Below are positions 16,421 through 25,213 of a stretch of 64,000 bases of DNA, in pieces. Position numbers and translations under genes: made by a program. The notes beneath the pieces are model-generated. The model worked only from the letters and a program-made list of their open reading frames with translations. It ran no database searches and was not told the origin of the DNA. The DNA is taken from assembly GCA_963627995.1 (NCBI GenBank), contig CAVGCV010000005.1, forward strand, positions 62,001-126,000. The letters run 5' to 3'. This DNA comes from UBA3839 sp963627995 (GTDB taxonomy: Bacteria; Bacteroidota; Bacteroidia; Bacteroidales; Bacteroidaceae). How positions within the stretch are numbered: position 1 is the stretch's first letter; the number at the start of each line of letters is the position of its first letter.

Positions 16421-18163
16421 TCAGATGCCGAGCGACCGGGCTATCGCCCTCACCTTCACTTCGGCGGCGGCGCACGCTGCCCTGTAGTCGGCGGCGGCCT
16501 TCATCTCGCCCGGGGCCTCGATGTAGAACTTTATCTTCGGCTCCGTACCCGAGGGGCGGACACTGACTTTCGTGCCGTCCTCCGAGAAGAACTGGAGCAC
16601 GTTGCTCGTCTCCGGCATGTCGAGCCTGGTCTTGCGGCCCTCGCCGTCCGTTGCCTCCAGCGTCTTGAAGTCCTTTACGAGGCAAACTCTCGAGCCGGCC
16701 AGTTCCGTCGGCGGCGTGGCGCGGTAGCCCTCCATCATCGCCTTGATTTCGTCCGCGCCGCTCTTGCCCGGCTTCACGACGCTTATCGCTTTGTTGTAAG
16801 AGAAGCCGTATTGCAGGTAAATCTCCATGAGCACGTCGTAGAGCGTCTTTCCCTGGTCCTTGGCCCAGGCGCAGATTTCCGCCAGCAGCGAGCACGCGCT
16901 CACGGCATCCTTGTCGCGGACGAAATCCTGCGCGAGGAAGCCATAGCTTTCCTCGCCGCCGCCGATGTACTGCTTCTTGCCCTCGTTGAGGCGAATCTCG
17001 CGGGCAATCCACTTGAAGCCCGTGTAGCAGTCCATCATCTCGATGTGCTGCCTGTCGGCAACCTTCTTGATGAGCTCCGTCGTCACGATGGTTTTGACGA
17101 TAAACTCGTTGCCGCGCATCTTGCCCTGCGCGATGCGGTTGTTGATGATGTAGTAGAGGAACAGCAGGCAGGTCTGGTTGCCGTTGATGAGCACCCACTC
17201 GCCCTCGTCGTTCTTGCAGGCCATGCCCACCCGGTCGGCATCGGGGTCGGACGCCATCACGATGTCGGCGTCGATTTCCTTGGCCAGGTTGATGGCCAGC
17301 GTCAGCGCCTCGGCGTTCTCGGGGTTCGGGGAGACCACGGTCGGGAAGTCGCCGCTCTTCACCATCTGCTCCGGCACGCAGTGCACGTTCTCGAATCCCC
17401 ACAGGTGCAGCGAGTGCGGAATCAGCGTCATGCCCGTTCCGTGAATCGGCGTGTAGACAATGCCGAGGTCTTTCTGGCGGCGGATGACCGCGGGGTCGAT
17501 GGAGATGGAGTGTATCTTGTCGAGATAGACTTTGTCGATGTCCTCGCCTATCGGCTGTATCATGTCGGCGTTGCCGCCGAACCGGATGTCCCCGTAGTCC
17601 ACCTTGTTCACCTCGTCGATGATGCCCTTGTCGTGCGGCGCAAGCACCTGCGCGCCGTCGTCCCAGTACGCCTTGTAGCCGTTGTACTCGCGCGGGTTGT
17701 GGCTCGCCGTGATGTTCACGCCCGCCTGGCAGCCCAGCTCGCGGATGGCGAAGCTCACCTCCGGCGTGGGGCGCATGTCCTCAAAGAGGTAGACGTGTAT
17801 GCCGTTGGCGGTGAAGACCTGCGCCGCCGTCTCGGCAAAGAGGCGCGAGTTGTTGCGGCAGTCGTGGCCGACGACCACCGAGATGCGCTCGCGCTCCCTG
17901 AAACTGGCGTTGAGGTAGTTCGCCAGGCCTTGCGTGGCAGCGCCCACCGTGTAGACGTTCATGCGGTTCGTGCCGGTGCCCATGATGCCGCGCAGTCCGC
18001 CCGTGCCGAACTCCAGCGTCTGATAGAAGCTGTCGATGAGGGGCGACTTGTCCTCCGCCGCCGCCATGGCGCGCGCAGCCGCCTGCGTCTCGGCGTCGAA
18101 CACGGGGTCGGTGGCCCACTTCTGCGCCACGTCCATACATTTTTTCAGCAGTTCCTGATCCAT
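16421..18163 (-). CDS. Phosphoglucomutase/phosphomannomutase family enzyme
   Basis: 580 residues from MDQELLKKCMDVAQKW. The four active-site loops of alpha-D-phosphohexomutases are present: the phosphoserine loop TASHNPREYNG (Ser about 154), the metal loop DPDADRVG (about 305), the sugar loop GGEESYGF (about 403) and the phosphate loop RPSGTEPKIKF (about 537). The length fits the larger PGM type that interconverts glucose 1- and 6-phosphate and may also use mannose or ribose phosphates. It is the last gene of a minus-strand run with nadC and the C69 dipeptidase, 28 bp after the latter, and is followed by a terminator. Confidence 0.94.
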   Translation of the reverse strand: MDQELLKKCMDVAQKWATDPVFDAETQAAARAMAAAEDKSPLIDSFYQTLEFGTGGLRGIMGTGTNRMNVYTVGAATQGLANYLNASFRERERISVVVGHDCRNNSRLFAETAAQVFTANGIHVYLFEDMRPTPEVSFAIRELGCQAGVNITASHNPREYNGYKAYWDDGAQVLAPHDKGIIDEVNKVDYGDIRFGGNADMIQPIGEDIDKVYLDKIHSISIDPAVIRRQKDLGIVYTPIHGTGMTLIPHSLHLWGFENVHCVPEQMVKSGDFPTVVSPNPENAEALTLAINLAKEIDADIVMASDPDADRVGMACKNDEGEWVLINGNQTCLLFLYYIINNRIAQGKMRGNEFIVKTIVTTELIKKVADRQHIEMMDCYTGFKWIAREIRLNEGKKQYIGGGEESYGFLAQDFVRDKDAVSACSLLAEICAWAKDQGKTLYDVLMEIYLQYGFSYNKAISVVKPGKSGADEIKAMMEGYRATPPTELAGSRVCLVKDFKTLEATDGEGRKTRLDMPETSNVLQFFSEDGTKVSVRPSGTEPKIKFYIEAPGEMKAAADYRAACAAAEVKVRAIARSLGI

Positions 18164-18191
18164 AAGTATAGTGTTAAGTTTGAACAGTTCG

Positions 18192-19847
18192 TCACTTGGC
18201 CAGGTAGCGGTCGCCCGTCTCGCCGGCAATCTTGCGCCAGTAGTCCTCCGGGTAGCCGGGGCGCGCGACGCGTCCGCCCTGCCCGTACTTCGAGCGCGTG
18301 AACCTGCCGTCCTTCTCCTCCCGCAGCACCATGTCGTTGTGCTTGACGACCAGGTACTCGAACAGGGCGCGCCAGCGTCCCATCATCCTGTCGGCGGCCG
18401 AGAGGCCGTAGCCCGTCAGCAGCGCGGCGGCCTTGCCGGGATGCTCGTCGTAGAGCGTGCGCGCCTCCGCCTCCACCCGCGCCTGGTCGCGCGCCTCCGC
18501 CGCCTCCGTCTCGTCGATGGCGCGGCGCAGGTCGGGATACATCTTGCTGTAATACGGGTAGACCATGTTGCTCACGGCGTTGCAGAGCCAAAAGGCCGAC
18601 TTCCAGGAGAACGTAATCTCGTCCTGCACGTCGGCAACGCGCACATAGCAGCGCGGCACCTCCGTGGCCGAGCAGTAGACGGGCGTGTAGGCCGTCATGT
18701 TCGCGTCGTCGTTCGTCCACCACACCACGCCGCCGATTTCGTCGGGCAGGGCGGCGCGCATCTGCCCCACGAACGAGAAGCCCGTCTGCTGCGTGGAGAT
18801 GGGGCGCTCGTTGAAATACTCCCTGCCGTCCACCCTGGCCGACAGCGGAGAGGGGCGGTAGGGCATGGCGTACGCGCCCGCGCCCAGGTCGCGGCGCAGG
18901 TCGAGCGGCGTGTCCTCGTAGTGGTCGCGCATGCCGTTCCGCACGTCGGACAGCGTCAGCTTGCGGCGCGGCTTCACGTAGAGCGGCAGCGCCCCCCGCA
19001 GGTCCTGCCCCCCGATGTAGGGGAGGTAGCGGTCCATGCCGTCGCAGTGGCGGTTGAAGAAGCTCCACACGCGCGCGTCGCAGTAGCGGGCGCCGCCGAA
19101 GTCGAGCGGGTTGAACGCGTCGCGGAACGAGAAGTCGGCGTCGCGCCCGGTGAAGTAGCCGCGCTGCCGCGCGAACTTCACCACGTCCTTGGCGTACATC
19201 ACGTTCGCGCGGTCCTTCATGTCGAACGTCGTGATGCGGCTTTGGTTGGCATGCGCCGAGATGCAGTCGTCGGGGATGCGGACGGCCACCCACACCGCGC
19301 CCCTCGAGCCCGCGCCCTTGCCCACCATCTCCAGTATCCACGCCTCGTTCTTGTCGGCCACCGTGAACGACTCGCCGCCGCTGTTGTAGCCGTACTTCGC
19401 CACGAGGTCGGTCATGACGGCCAGCGCGTGGCGCGCCGAGGTGGCGCGCTCGAGCGCGATGTAGATGAGGGAGCCGTAGTCGAGCACGCCCGTCGAGTCC
19501 ACCAGCTCGGAGCGTCCGCCGAACGTCGTCTCCGTGATGGTCACCTGGTTCTGGTTCATCTGCCCCACCACGTTGTACGTGCGCTCGGCCTGCGGAATCT
19601 CCCCCCAGTACCGGTTCGTGTCCCAGTCGTACACCTTGCGCGTCTCGCCGGCGGCGTGCCTGCCGCCCACGTGGTGGTACATCGTGCCGTACAGCCCGTA
19701 GTTGTCGGCGTTGTAGCTGACGAACACACTGCCGTCCGCCGACGCCTGCCGGCCGACGATGAGGTTCGTGCAGGCCGCGGCCCGCAGCGTGAGGAGCGAC
19801 GCCGCCGCCACCAGCGCGGCGCACGCCCATGCCATCCGTTTCTCCAT
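18192..19847 (-). CDS. C69 family dipeptidase (PepD-like), exported
   Basis: 551 residues. The N-terminus (MEKRMAWACAALVAAASLLTL) is a signal peptide ending at ACTNL; in this Ntn-hydrolase family the Cys (residue 26) becomes the new N-terminal nucleophile after processing. Further family features are the GSVFVSYNADN stretch near 40-50 and GGVVWWTNDDANM in the C-terminal half. Characterised relatives in Prevotella and Bacteroides cleave dipeptides in the periplasm. It sits between nadC (46 bp upstream) and the phosphohexomutase (28 bp downstream) in an operon with no obvious metabolic theme. Confidence 0.92.
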   Translation of the reverse strand: MEKRMAWACAALVAAASLLTLRAAACTNLIVGRQASADGSVFVSYNADNYGLYGTMYHHVGGRHAAGETRKVYDWDTNRYWGEIPQAERTYNVVGQMNQNQVTITETTFGGRSELVDSTGVLDYGSLIYIALERATSARHALAVMTDLVAKYGYNSGGESFTVADKNEAWILEMVGKGAGSRGAVWVAVRIPDDCISAHANQSRITTFDMKDRANVMYAKDVVKFARQRGYFTGRDADFSFRDAFNPLDFGGARYCDARVWSFFNRHCDGMDRYLPYIGGQDLRGALPLYVKPRRKLTLSDVRNGMRDHYEDTPLDLRRDLGAGAYAMPYRPSPLSARVDGREYFNERPISTQQTGFSFVGQMRAALPDEIGGVVWWTNDDANMTAYTPVYCSATEVPRCYVRVADVQDEITFSWKSAFWLCNAVSNMVYPYYSKMYPDLRRAIDETEAAEARDQARVEAEARTLYDEHPGKAAALLTGYGLSAADRMMGRWRALFEYLVVKHNDMVLREEKDGRFTRSKYGQGGRVARPGYPEDYWRKIAGETGDRYLAK

Positions 19848-19893
19848 GTCCTTGTCCTGTGCTTGTAGTGTTCCCGTTTCCTGCCGGCGGCGC

Positions 19894-20769
19894 TCAGCCC
19901 CTCATGGCGAGCTTGTCGGAGCCGGCCGCCTTGAAGCTCATGTCGAGGCCGCGCACCGAGTGGGTCAGCGCGCCCACGGAGATGAAGTCCACGCCCTGCT
20001 CCGCGTAGTCGCGGATGGTGTCGAACGTGATGCCGCCCGACGACTCCGTCTCGTACCGTCCGGCGATGAGCGCCACGGCGCGGCCCGTCTCCTCGGGAGT
20101 GAAGTTGTCCAGCATGATGCGGTCCACGCCGCCATGCGCCAGCACGCGCTCCAGCTCGCCGAAGTCGCGCACCTCTATCTCAATCCTCAGGTCCTTGCCC
20201 TTCGCCGCCAGGTAGTCGCGGCAGCGGTCGATGGCGTTCTCTATTCCGCCGGCAAAGTCGATGTGGTTGTCCTTCAGCAGAATCATGTCGAACAGCCCGA
20301 TGCGGTGGTTCGTGCCGCCGCCGATCCTCACCGCCATCTTCTCCAGCATGCGCATGCCCGGCGTGGTCTTGCGCGTGTCGAGCACGCGCGTGCGCGTGCC
20401 CGCCAGCCGCTCCACGTAGCGCGCCGTCATCGTCGCTATGCCCGACATCCGCTGCATGATGTTCAGCATGAGCCGCTCGGTCTGCAGCAGGCTGCGCACG
20501 CGCCCGCGCACGCTCATCACGATGTCGCCCGGCGCGACGCGCGCGCCGTCCGCGGCCAGCGCCTCCACCGCGAGCGAGGGGTCGAAGCGGCGGAACACCT
20601 CCTTCGCCACCTCCACGCCGGCCAGCACGCCGGCCTCCTTAATCATGAGCTTCGACTCCCCCACCGCGTCCTCGGGGATGCAGCAGAGCGTCGTGTGGTC
20701 GCCGTCGCCGATGTCCTCGGCGAACGCAAGGTCAATCAGCCTGTCGTTCAGTTCTTCTACCGAAAGCAT
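19894..20769 (-). CDS. nadC: Nicotinate-nucleotide diphosphorylase (carboxylating)
   Basis: 291 residues from MLSVEELNDRLIDLAFAEDIG, 46 bp after a TATATTTG box; the longer open frame upstream covers the promoter and is rejected. Quinolinate phosphoribosyltransferase signatures are present: GDGDHTT (near 21-27), DTRKTTPGMR (about 125-137), GGGTNHRIGL, KDNH and the late SSGGIT. It converts quinolinate and PRPP to nicotinate mononucleotide in de novo NAD synthesis. nadA and nadB are not in the window. It is the first gene of the nadC-dipeptidase-phosphohexomutase run. Confidence 0.95.
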   Translation of the reverse strand: MLSVEELNDRLIDLAFAEDIGDGDHTTLCCIPEDAVGESKLMIKEAGVLAGVEVAKEVFRRFDPSLAVEALAADGARVAPGDIVMSVRGRVRSLLQTERLMLNIMQRMSGIATMTARYVERLAGTRTRVLDTRKTTPGMRMLEKMAVRIGGGTNHRIGLFDMILLKDNHIDFAGGIENAIDRCRDYLAAKGKDLRIEIEVRDFGELERVLAHGGVDRIMLDNFTPEETGRAVALIAGRYETESSGGITFDTIRDYAEQGVDFISVGALTHSVRGLDMSFKAAGSDKLAMRG

Positions 20770-20814
20770 TCGTCCTGTCGTTTTTCGTTTGGGTCCAACT
20801 TGTTCTATGCCGTG

Positions 20815-20822
20815 CAAATATA
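20815..20822 (-). promoter_or_regulatory. -7 promoter box of nadC
   Basis: The minus strand reads TATATTTG, 45 bp upstream of the nadC start and 64 bp downstream of the GH43 stop. Confidence 0.65.
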
Positions 20823-20886
20823 CGACTTTTTCCACACACCGGCCGCCCGCCCGCCGCATTTTGTCCGCCGCGCCGGCCTGCCGGCG

Positions 20887-21930
20887 TCAGTCGCCGATCA
20901 CGGGCCAGCCGTCGGCGAAGCGCATCTTCCGCACCACCAGCTCCGACTGCCCCCCGCGGTCCTTCGCGTAGCCGTGGGCGAGGAAGTACCACTGCCCGTC
21001 CACCTCGTAGGCGGCGCAGTGGCCCACGCCCGCGTAGTCCGCCGTCTCGCCCAGCAGCACGGTGCCGCCACCGGCGAGCATCTTCCGCCCCTCCCGGTCG
21101 CGGTAGGGGCCGCCGATGCGCCGCGAGCGGCCAACGGCGGTCTTGTACGTGCTGCGCAGGCCTTGGCAGCAATAGTCGAACGACACCAGCAGGTAGTAGT
21201 AGCCGCCGTGCCGGATGATGAAGGGCGCTTCCACGGCGTTGGCGTTGGCCTCCACCGCGCCGTGCGCCACGGCGTCGGGGTTGCGCCGCCGCGCTATGGT
21301 CCTCGGCCGGCCCACGGGCGTCTGGCGGTCGGCGGCGAGGCGCACGAGCTGGATGCCGTCCCAGAACGAGCCGAACGCCAGCCACGCCCTGCCCCGCCCG
21401 TCAACGCACACGCTCGGGTCGATGGCGTTCCAGTCGTCCACGCCGGGGCGCGAGCGGATCACCATCCCCCTGTCCTCCCACCCGAAGCCGGGCGCGGAGG
21501 GGTCGAGCGTGCGGTTCACCGCCAGCCCGATGGCCGACGCGTTCCTGCCGAACGTGGAGCACGAGTAGTAGAGGTGCCACACGCCGTCGAGCCTCACGAT
21601 GTCCGGCGCCCACGTGTGGCCGCGGTAGCCCGGCGCCGCCTCCACCGCCCACGCCGGCGGCGCGGACAGCACGGGACGCTCCTGCGACCAGTGGACGAGA
21701 TCGGCCGACGACATGCACGACACGCCGTTGCCCGTCGCGAACACGTAGTAGCGCCCGCCCTCGCGCGCCATCACGGGGTCGTGCGCGGGCGGGCGCTCCA
21801 TGTCGGCGAAGGGCACGGGCCGCCGCCGCTTCACACTGTCAGCCACGCCGACGTCCCCCACCTGCGCCGCCGCGCGCGGCGCGCCTGCCAGCAGCACCGC
21901 CGCCAGCAGCATTCCCATTGTCCTTTCCAT
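20887..21930 (-). CDS. GH43 family glycosidase (arabinanase/arabinofuranosidase type)
   Basis: 347 residues from MERTMGMLLAAVLLAG, a signal peptide ending near AAA-Q. The five-bladed propeller has its three acidic residues in conserved settings: base Asp in AHDPVMA (about 51), Asp in AIDPSV (about 170) and acid Glu in VEAPFII (about 232). GHTWAPDI near 105-112 is also typical. Closest known activities are endo-1,5-alpha-L-arabinanase and alpha-L-arabinofuranosidase, which fits the GH127 gene 10 kb away. The gene starts 32 bp after trmN6 with no promoter box between them, so it appears to be transcribed behind a tRNA-modification gene, an odd pairing. The open frame runs far upstream only because of GC bias. 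Confidence 0.9.
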   Translation of the reverse strand: MERTMGMLLAAVLLAGAPRAAAQVGDVGVADSVKRRRPVPFADMERPPAHDPVMAREGGRYYVFATGNGVSCMSSADLVHWSQERPVLSAPPAWAVEAAPGYRGHTWAPDIVRLDGVWHLYYSCSTFGRNASAIGLAVNRTLDPSAPGFGWEDRGMVIRSRPGVDDWNAIDPSVCVDGRGRAWLAFGSFWDGIQLVRLAADRQTPVGRPRTIARRRNPDAVAHGAVEANANAVEAPFIIRHGGYYYLLVSFDYCCQGLRSTYKTAVGRSRRIGGPYRDREGRKMLAGGGTVLLGETADYAGVGHCAAYEVDGQWYFLAHGYAKDRGGQSELVVRKMRFADGWPVIGD

Positions 21931-21962
21931 CTCCACGTATATATAGGTGTCACATTGCCGCC

Positions 21963-22664
21963 TCACAGGTAGAAGTCCGCCGTCAGCTCGGCATACCGCC
22001 GCGAGGGCAGCCCGTCGGTGCCCAGCAGCGTCAGCTCCTCGCGCGCGCCCGCGCCGCAGCCGAAGCCCAGCTCCAGCAGCGCGCGCCGCGGAGGCTTGCG
22101 CGCCACCGTGCGGACGTCGCAACGCCGCCGCACGAACAGCCCGAAGCCGGCAGCCGCGGCCACCACCTCCGCCGCCCGCCCCCACGGCACCACCACCGCC
22201 AGCCGGCCGCCGGCCGACAGCACGCCCGCCGCGCGGGCGACGAGCGCCTCCAGCGGCAGGCTGCGCGCATGGCGCGCCGCCGCCCGCGCCGCCTCGCCCG
22301 GCAGCGTCGTCTCCGTGAAGAACGGAGGGTTGCTCACCACCAGGTCGAACGCGCCACCGGGCGCGGCGCGGCGGAAGTCCATCGCCACCGCCTCGAGCCG
22401 GCCGGCCCACGGCGAGCCGGCGAAGTTGGCGGCGGCCTGCGCCACGGCGGCCCCGTCCACGTCGATGCCCACCACGCGCAGCGACGCGCTGCGCTGCGCC
22501 AGCATCAGCGCAATCAGCCCCGAGCCGCAGCCCACGTCGAGCGCGCGCGCCGCACCCGCCACGCCGCACCACGCCCCGAGCAGCACGCCGTCCGTGCCCA
22601 CCTTCATCGCGCAGCGGTCGTGGCGGACGGCAAACTGCCTGAACTGGAAACTGCCCGCGCTCAT
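21963..22664 (-). CDS. trmN6: tRNA1(Val) (adenine-37-N6)-methyltransferase
   Basis: 233 residues from MSAGSFQFRQFAVRHD, placed 17 bp after a TATCTTTG box. The SAM-binding loop is DVGCGSGLIAL (about 43-53), the catalytic NPPFF near 111-115, and the early KVGTDGVLLGAW is diagnostic for the TrmN6/YfiC group. It N6-methylates adenosine 37 of tRNA1(Val). The GH43 gene follows by 32 bp. Confidence 0.88.
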   Translation of the reverse strand: MSAGSFQFRQFAVRHDRCAMKVGTDGVLLGAWCGVAGAARALDVGCGSGLIALMLAQRSASLRVVGIDVDGAAVAQAAANFAGSPWAGRLEAVAMDFRRAAPGGAFDLVVSNPPFFTETTLPGEAARAAARHARSLPLEALVARAAGVLSAGGRLAVVVPWGRAAEVVAAAAGFGLFVRRRCDVRTVARKPPRRALLELGFGCGAGAREELTLLGTDGLPSRRYAELTADFYL

Positions 22665-22681
22665 CCTTCCCGCTTTTTCCG

Positions 22682-22689
22682 CAAAGATA
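22682..22689 (-). promoter_or_regulatory. -7 promoter box of trmN6-GH43
   Basis: The minus strand reads TATCTTTG, 17 bp before the trmN6 start, giving a very short leader. Confidence 0.65.
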
Positions 22690-22805
22690 AGTCTTTTCGC
22701 CCGAACGCGCCGCATCGCGCCGCCACAAAAGCCAAGCCGCCGCCCCGCGCGCCGCCGCGGCCACATTTCCGGCGCGGAGAGGCGCGCCGTCCGCCGACTT
22801 TTCCA

Positions 22806-22813
22806 TACCTTTG
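22806..22813 (+). promoter_or_regulatory. -7 promoter box upstream of prmA
   Basis: TACCTTTG on the plus strand, divergent from the trmN6 box. If it drives prmA the leader is about 310 nt and contains repeat element B, the same arrangement as at 4647. Confidence 0.6.
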
Positions 22814-22864
22814 CACGGCAGGTGCCGCGCCGCCGCACACCCGCCACGGCGCGGGCGCACAGAA

Positions 22865-23026
22865 AATTTTCCCGCGGCGCACGCGAAGTTCACCCACGGT
22901 GCGCCGGAAAAAAATTTCCAAGTACTTGGACGAAAATTTCCAAGTACTTGAAAAAATATTTTCAAGTACTTGGAAATTCCGCCGCGGCGCGCCGCCGCCA
23001 GGATTCCGGTGCGCCGCGGGAAAATT
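22865..23026 (+). repeat. Intergenic palindromic element, copy B (AAGTACTT family)
   Basis: Occupies the gene-free stretch 22690-23127. A perfect 18-bp inverted repeat (AATTTTCCCGCGGCGCAC at 22865-22882, its inverse at 23009-23026) encloses three AAGTACTT palindromes: CCAAGTACTTGG at 22918-22929, CCAAGTACTTG at 22940-22950, TCAAGTACTTGG at 22962-22973. The segment 22885-23030 aligns with few mismatches to 4784-4929 in the same orientation. Downstream to the prmA start the sequence is GC-rich with no gene. Confidence 0.85.
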
Positions 23027-23127
23027 CGCAGCGCGCCCGCGCCGGGCTTCCGCCGCAGGCGCAGGCGACGCCCGCGGCGGACGGGGCGGGGCGGCGGGGC
23101 GGCACCGGCACAAAAACTGTCCTGACA

Positions 23128-24021
23128 ATGAAGAAATACGACGTGTACGCCGTGCGCCTCCGCCCCATGAGCGAGGAGGCCGCCGACGTGGTGGCCGCGC
23201 TCCTGGGGAGCGCCGGCTTCGACGGCTTTGAGCAGACGGAATGGGGGCTGAACGCCTATGTGCCGCAGGGCGCGTGCAGCCGCCACGAGGTGGGCGCGCT
23301 CCTGGACGCGCTCCCGGTGGAGGGCGTGGAGGCGGACTTCGCGGTGGAGGAGCTGGAGGAGCGCGACTGGAACGAGGAGTGGGAGCGCAACGGCTTCGCC
23401 CCCATCGTGGTGCCGGGGCTGTGCCGCATCCACAGCGCCGACAGCGGCGCGGACGCCGGCGGCGGCGAGGGCGCGGACTGCCCCTACGACATCCGCCTGC
23501 GCCCGCGCATGGCGTTCGGCACCGGCACGCACGAGACCACAGCGCAACTGGTGGAGCTGCTGCTGCGGCGCGACTTCGGCGGCGCCACCGTGCTCGACAT
23601 GGGCTGCGGCACGGGCATCCTCGGCATCTGCATGGCGCTGCGCGGCGCGCGCCGCGTGGTGGGCGTCGACGTGGACGAGGCCAGCGTGGAGAACACGCGG
23701 CTCAACTGCGGGCTGAACGGCGTGGGGCAGATGGAGGCGGTGCTGGGCGACGCGTCGCTCCTCGCCCCCGGCGGCGCGCTGGGCGGCGCGGCGTTCGACT
23801 GCATCGTGGCCAACATCCACCGCAACGTCGTCGTGGCCGACCTGCCGCGCTACGCCGCCCGGCTGGCCGCAGGGGGCAGCGTCGTCCTGAGCGGGTTCTT
23901 CACCGCCGACGTGCCGGCCGTGCGCCGCGCCGCCGAGGACGCGGGGCTGGAACTGGCGCACGGGCAGGCGCGCAACGACTGGGCGGTGGTGGAGTTCCGG
24001 CGCGGGGAGGGCGGCGGATAG
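23128..24021 (+). CDS. prmA: Ribosomal protein L11 methyltransferase
   Basis: 297 residues from MKKYDVYAVRLRPMSEEAAD. The N-terminal substrate-recognition domain (1-60) leads to the PrmA signatures RPRMAFGTGTHETT (about 126-139), the SAM loop DMGCGTGILGI (158-168) and IVANIHRNVV (about 230). PrmA trimethylates several amino groups of ribosomal protein L11 in the cytoplasm. An Asp/Gly/Ala-rich insertion (SADSGADAGGGEGAD, about 107-121) sits before the catalytic core. It faces the DUF1573 gene tail-to-tail across a strong terminator. Confidence 0.93.
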   Translation: MKKYDVYAVRLRPMSEEAADVVAALLGSAGFDGFEQTEWGLNAYVPQGACSRHEVGALLDALPVEGVEADFAVEELEERDWNEEWERNGFAPIVVPGLCRIHSADSGADAGGGEGADCPYDIRLRPRMAFGTGTHETTAQLVELLLRRDFGGATVLDMGCGTGILGICMALRGARRVVGVDVDEASVENTRLNCGLNGVGQMEAVLGDASLLAPGGALGGAAFDCIVANIHRNVVVADLPRYAARLAAGGSVVLSGFFTADVPAVRRAAEDAGLELAHGQARNDWAVVEFRRGEGGG

Positions 24022-24077
24022 CCGCGGCGGCAAGGCAGGCCCTCCGCCGCGGCGCGCCCGCCGTGACGCGGCAGCAG

Positions 24078-24129
24078 AAGGCGCAGCGCGCCGGCCGGGA
24101 GCGGGTCCACGGCCGGCGCGCTGCGCCTT
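24078..24129. terminator. Bidirectional hairpin between prmA and the DUF1573 gene
   Basis: A perfect 19-bp stem (24078-24096 and 24111-24129, arms beginning AAGGCGCAGCG) has a 14-nt loop. It lies midway between two convergent genes. T-tracts are weak on both sides, but the stem is very stable. Confidence 0.75.
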
Positions 24130-24142
24130 GTCTGCGGGGGGG

Positions 24143-25207
24143 CTACTCGAACGTCACGTCCACGGTCTGCTTCATGTGCTGCGCGTCGTTGCAGATGATG
24201 AGCACGCGCGTGCGCGTCTTCGTCAGCTTCAGGTACTTCGCGAGCAGCGTGACCTTCATGGCGATGGTCTCGCCGGCGGCGATGTCGCGCCTGGGCAGCT
24301 GCACCTGCAGGGCGGAGTTGAACACCTGCAGCGACGTGAGCCTCAGCACGCCGGTGCCGGTGTTGCTGATGGCCACGGTGCCGGTGAGCTTCTTGCGCTT
24401 GCCGAGCCTGCCGAGGCGCAGCTCGCCGGTGGAGAGGGTGCAGACGGGGCGCGAGCGCTCCGACTGGAGCGTGGCGGCGTCGGGCAGCACGACGGCGGAG
24501 AGGACGACCTCGTTGTCGTGCCCCACCTTGTCGCCGCTGAAGCGGGAGAGGTAAACGCTGGTCTGCGTAAGCCCCATGTCGGGGATTTTGTCCGAGTGCA
24601 GCGTGAGGTCGATGTACCCCCGTCGTCCGCGCGCGAGCATCTCCGGGATGTAGCGCGCCGTGACGTAGGGGGGCAAGTGCATGAGCCGCGGCGTGAAGAC
24701 GTCCCTGCTGTCGTTGAGAATCTCGAGCCTCGCGGTGGCGGAGTCGCCGCGCACCACGTCGGGGAACTCCACGCTGTTGGTGGCGAGGGCCACCTCTCCG
24801 ATGCGGACGGGATAGAGGTCGTCGATGGTCTTGCGCGCGCCGACCGTGACCACGCCGTTCATCCGGATGCGCGCGGGCTTGCCCGGCGCGTTGGTGCGGA
24901 CTTCGATGTAGCGGTCGAAACGCCCCAGCTGGCGGGCGTCGTAGGTGACCGTGATGACTCCCTCCTCGCCCTTCTGCAGGGGTGTCCTCGTCCACGTGGG
25001 CTCGAGGCATCCGCACCCGGCGTCCACCTGCTCCACGACGAGGGGCTCCTTGTCCTTGTTCTTGAACTTGAAGGTGGCGGTGACGGGCTTGTGCCAGAGT
25101 GTGGAGCCGACACCGACGGTTGTCCTTTCGAACGAAATGCGCTGCGCCCGCACGGGGAGGGCGAGCGCGACGAGCAGGAGGGCGGCGTATGCCTTGCGGT
25201 TGGTCAT
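24143..25207 (-). CDS. DUF1573 domain-containing exported protein
   Basis: 354 residues with a signal peptide (MTNRKAYAALLLVALALPVRAQ). The DUF1573 block is visible at about 35-115: TATFKFKNKDKEPLVVEQV, DAGCGCLEPTW and VTYDARQLGRFDRYIEV, an Ig-like fold with the hallmark Cys-Gly-Cys. Two further beta-rich segments follow. Such proteins are abundant in Bacteroidota and are thought to act in the periplasm or cell surface; no biochemical role is established. It is the last gene of the DUF4348-murB-MBL-DUF1573 run, 6 bp after the MBL gene. Confidence 0.85.
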   Translation of the reverse strand: MTNRKAYAALLLVALALPVRAQRISFERTTVGVGSTLWHKPVTATFKFKNKDKEPLVVEQVDAGCGCLEPTWTRTPLQKGEEGVITVTYDARQLGRFDRYIEVRTNAPGKPARIRMNGVVTVGARKTIDDLYPVRIGEVALATNSVEFPDVVRGDSATARLEILNDSRDVFTPRLMHLPPYVTARYIPEMLARGRRGYIDLTLHSDKIPDMGLTQTSVYLSRFSGDKVGHDNEVVLSAVVLPDAATLQSERSRPVCTLSTGELRLGRLGKRKKLTGTVAISNTGTGVLRLTSLQVFNSALQVQLPRRDIAAGETIAMKVTLLAKYLKLTKTRTRVLIICNDAQHMKQTVDVTFE

Positions 25208-25213
25208 AGGGGA

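Noticed and set aside
14333..18301. 1322-codon plus-strand open frame
   Set aside because: It spans antisense of the TonB receptor and phosphohexomutase genes, which have intact motifs, promoters and terminators; the frame has no recognisable domain.
21931..24033. Upstream extension of the GH43 frame to over 1000 codons
   Set aside because: The extension crosses trmN6, repeat element B and prmA; the signal peptide at 21930 is the credible start.
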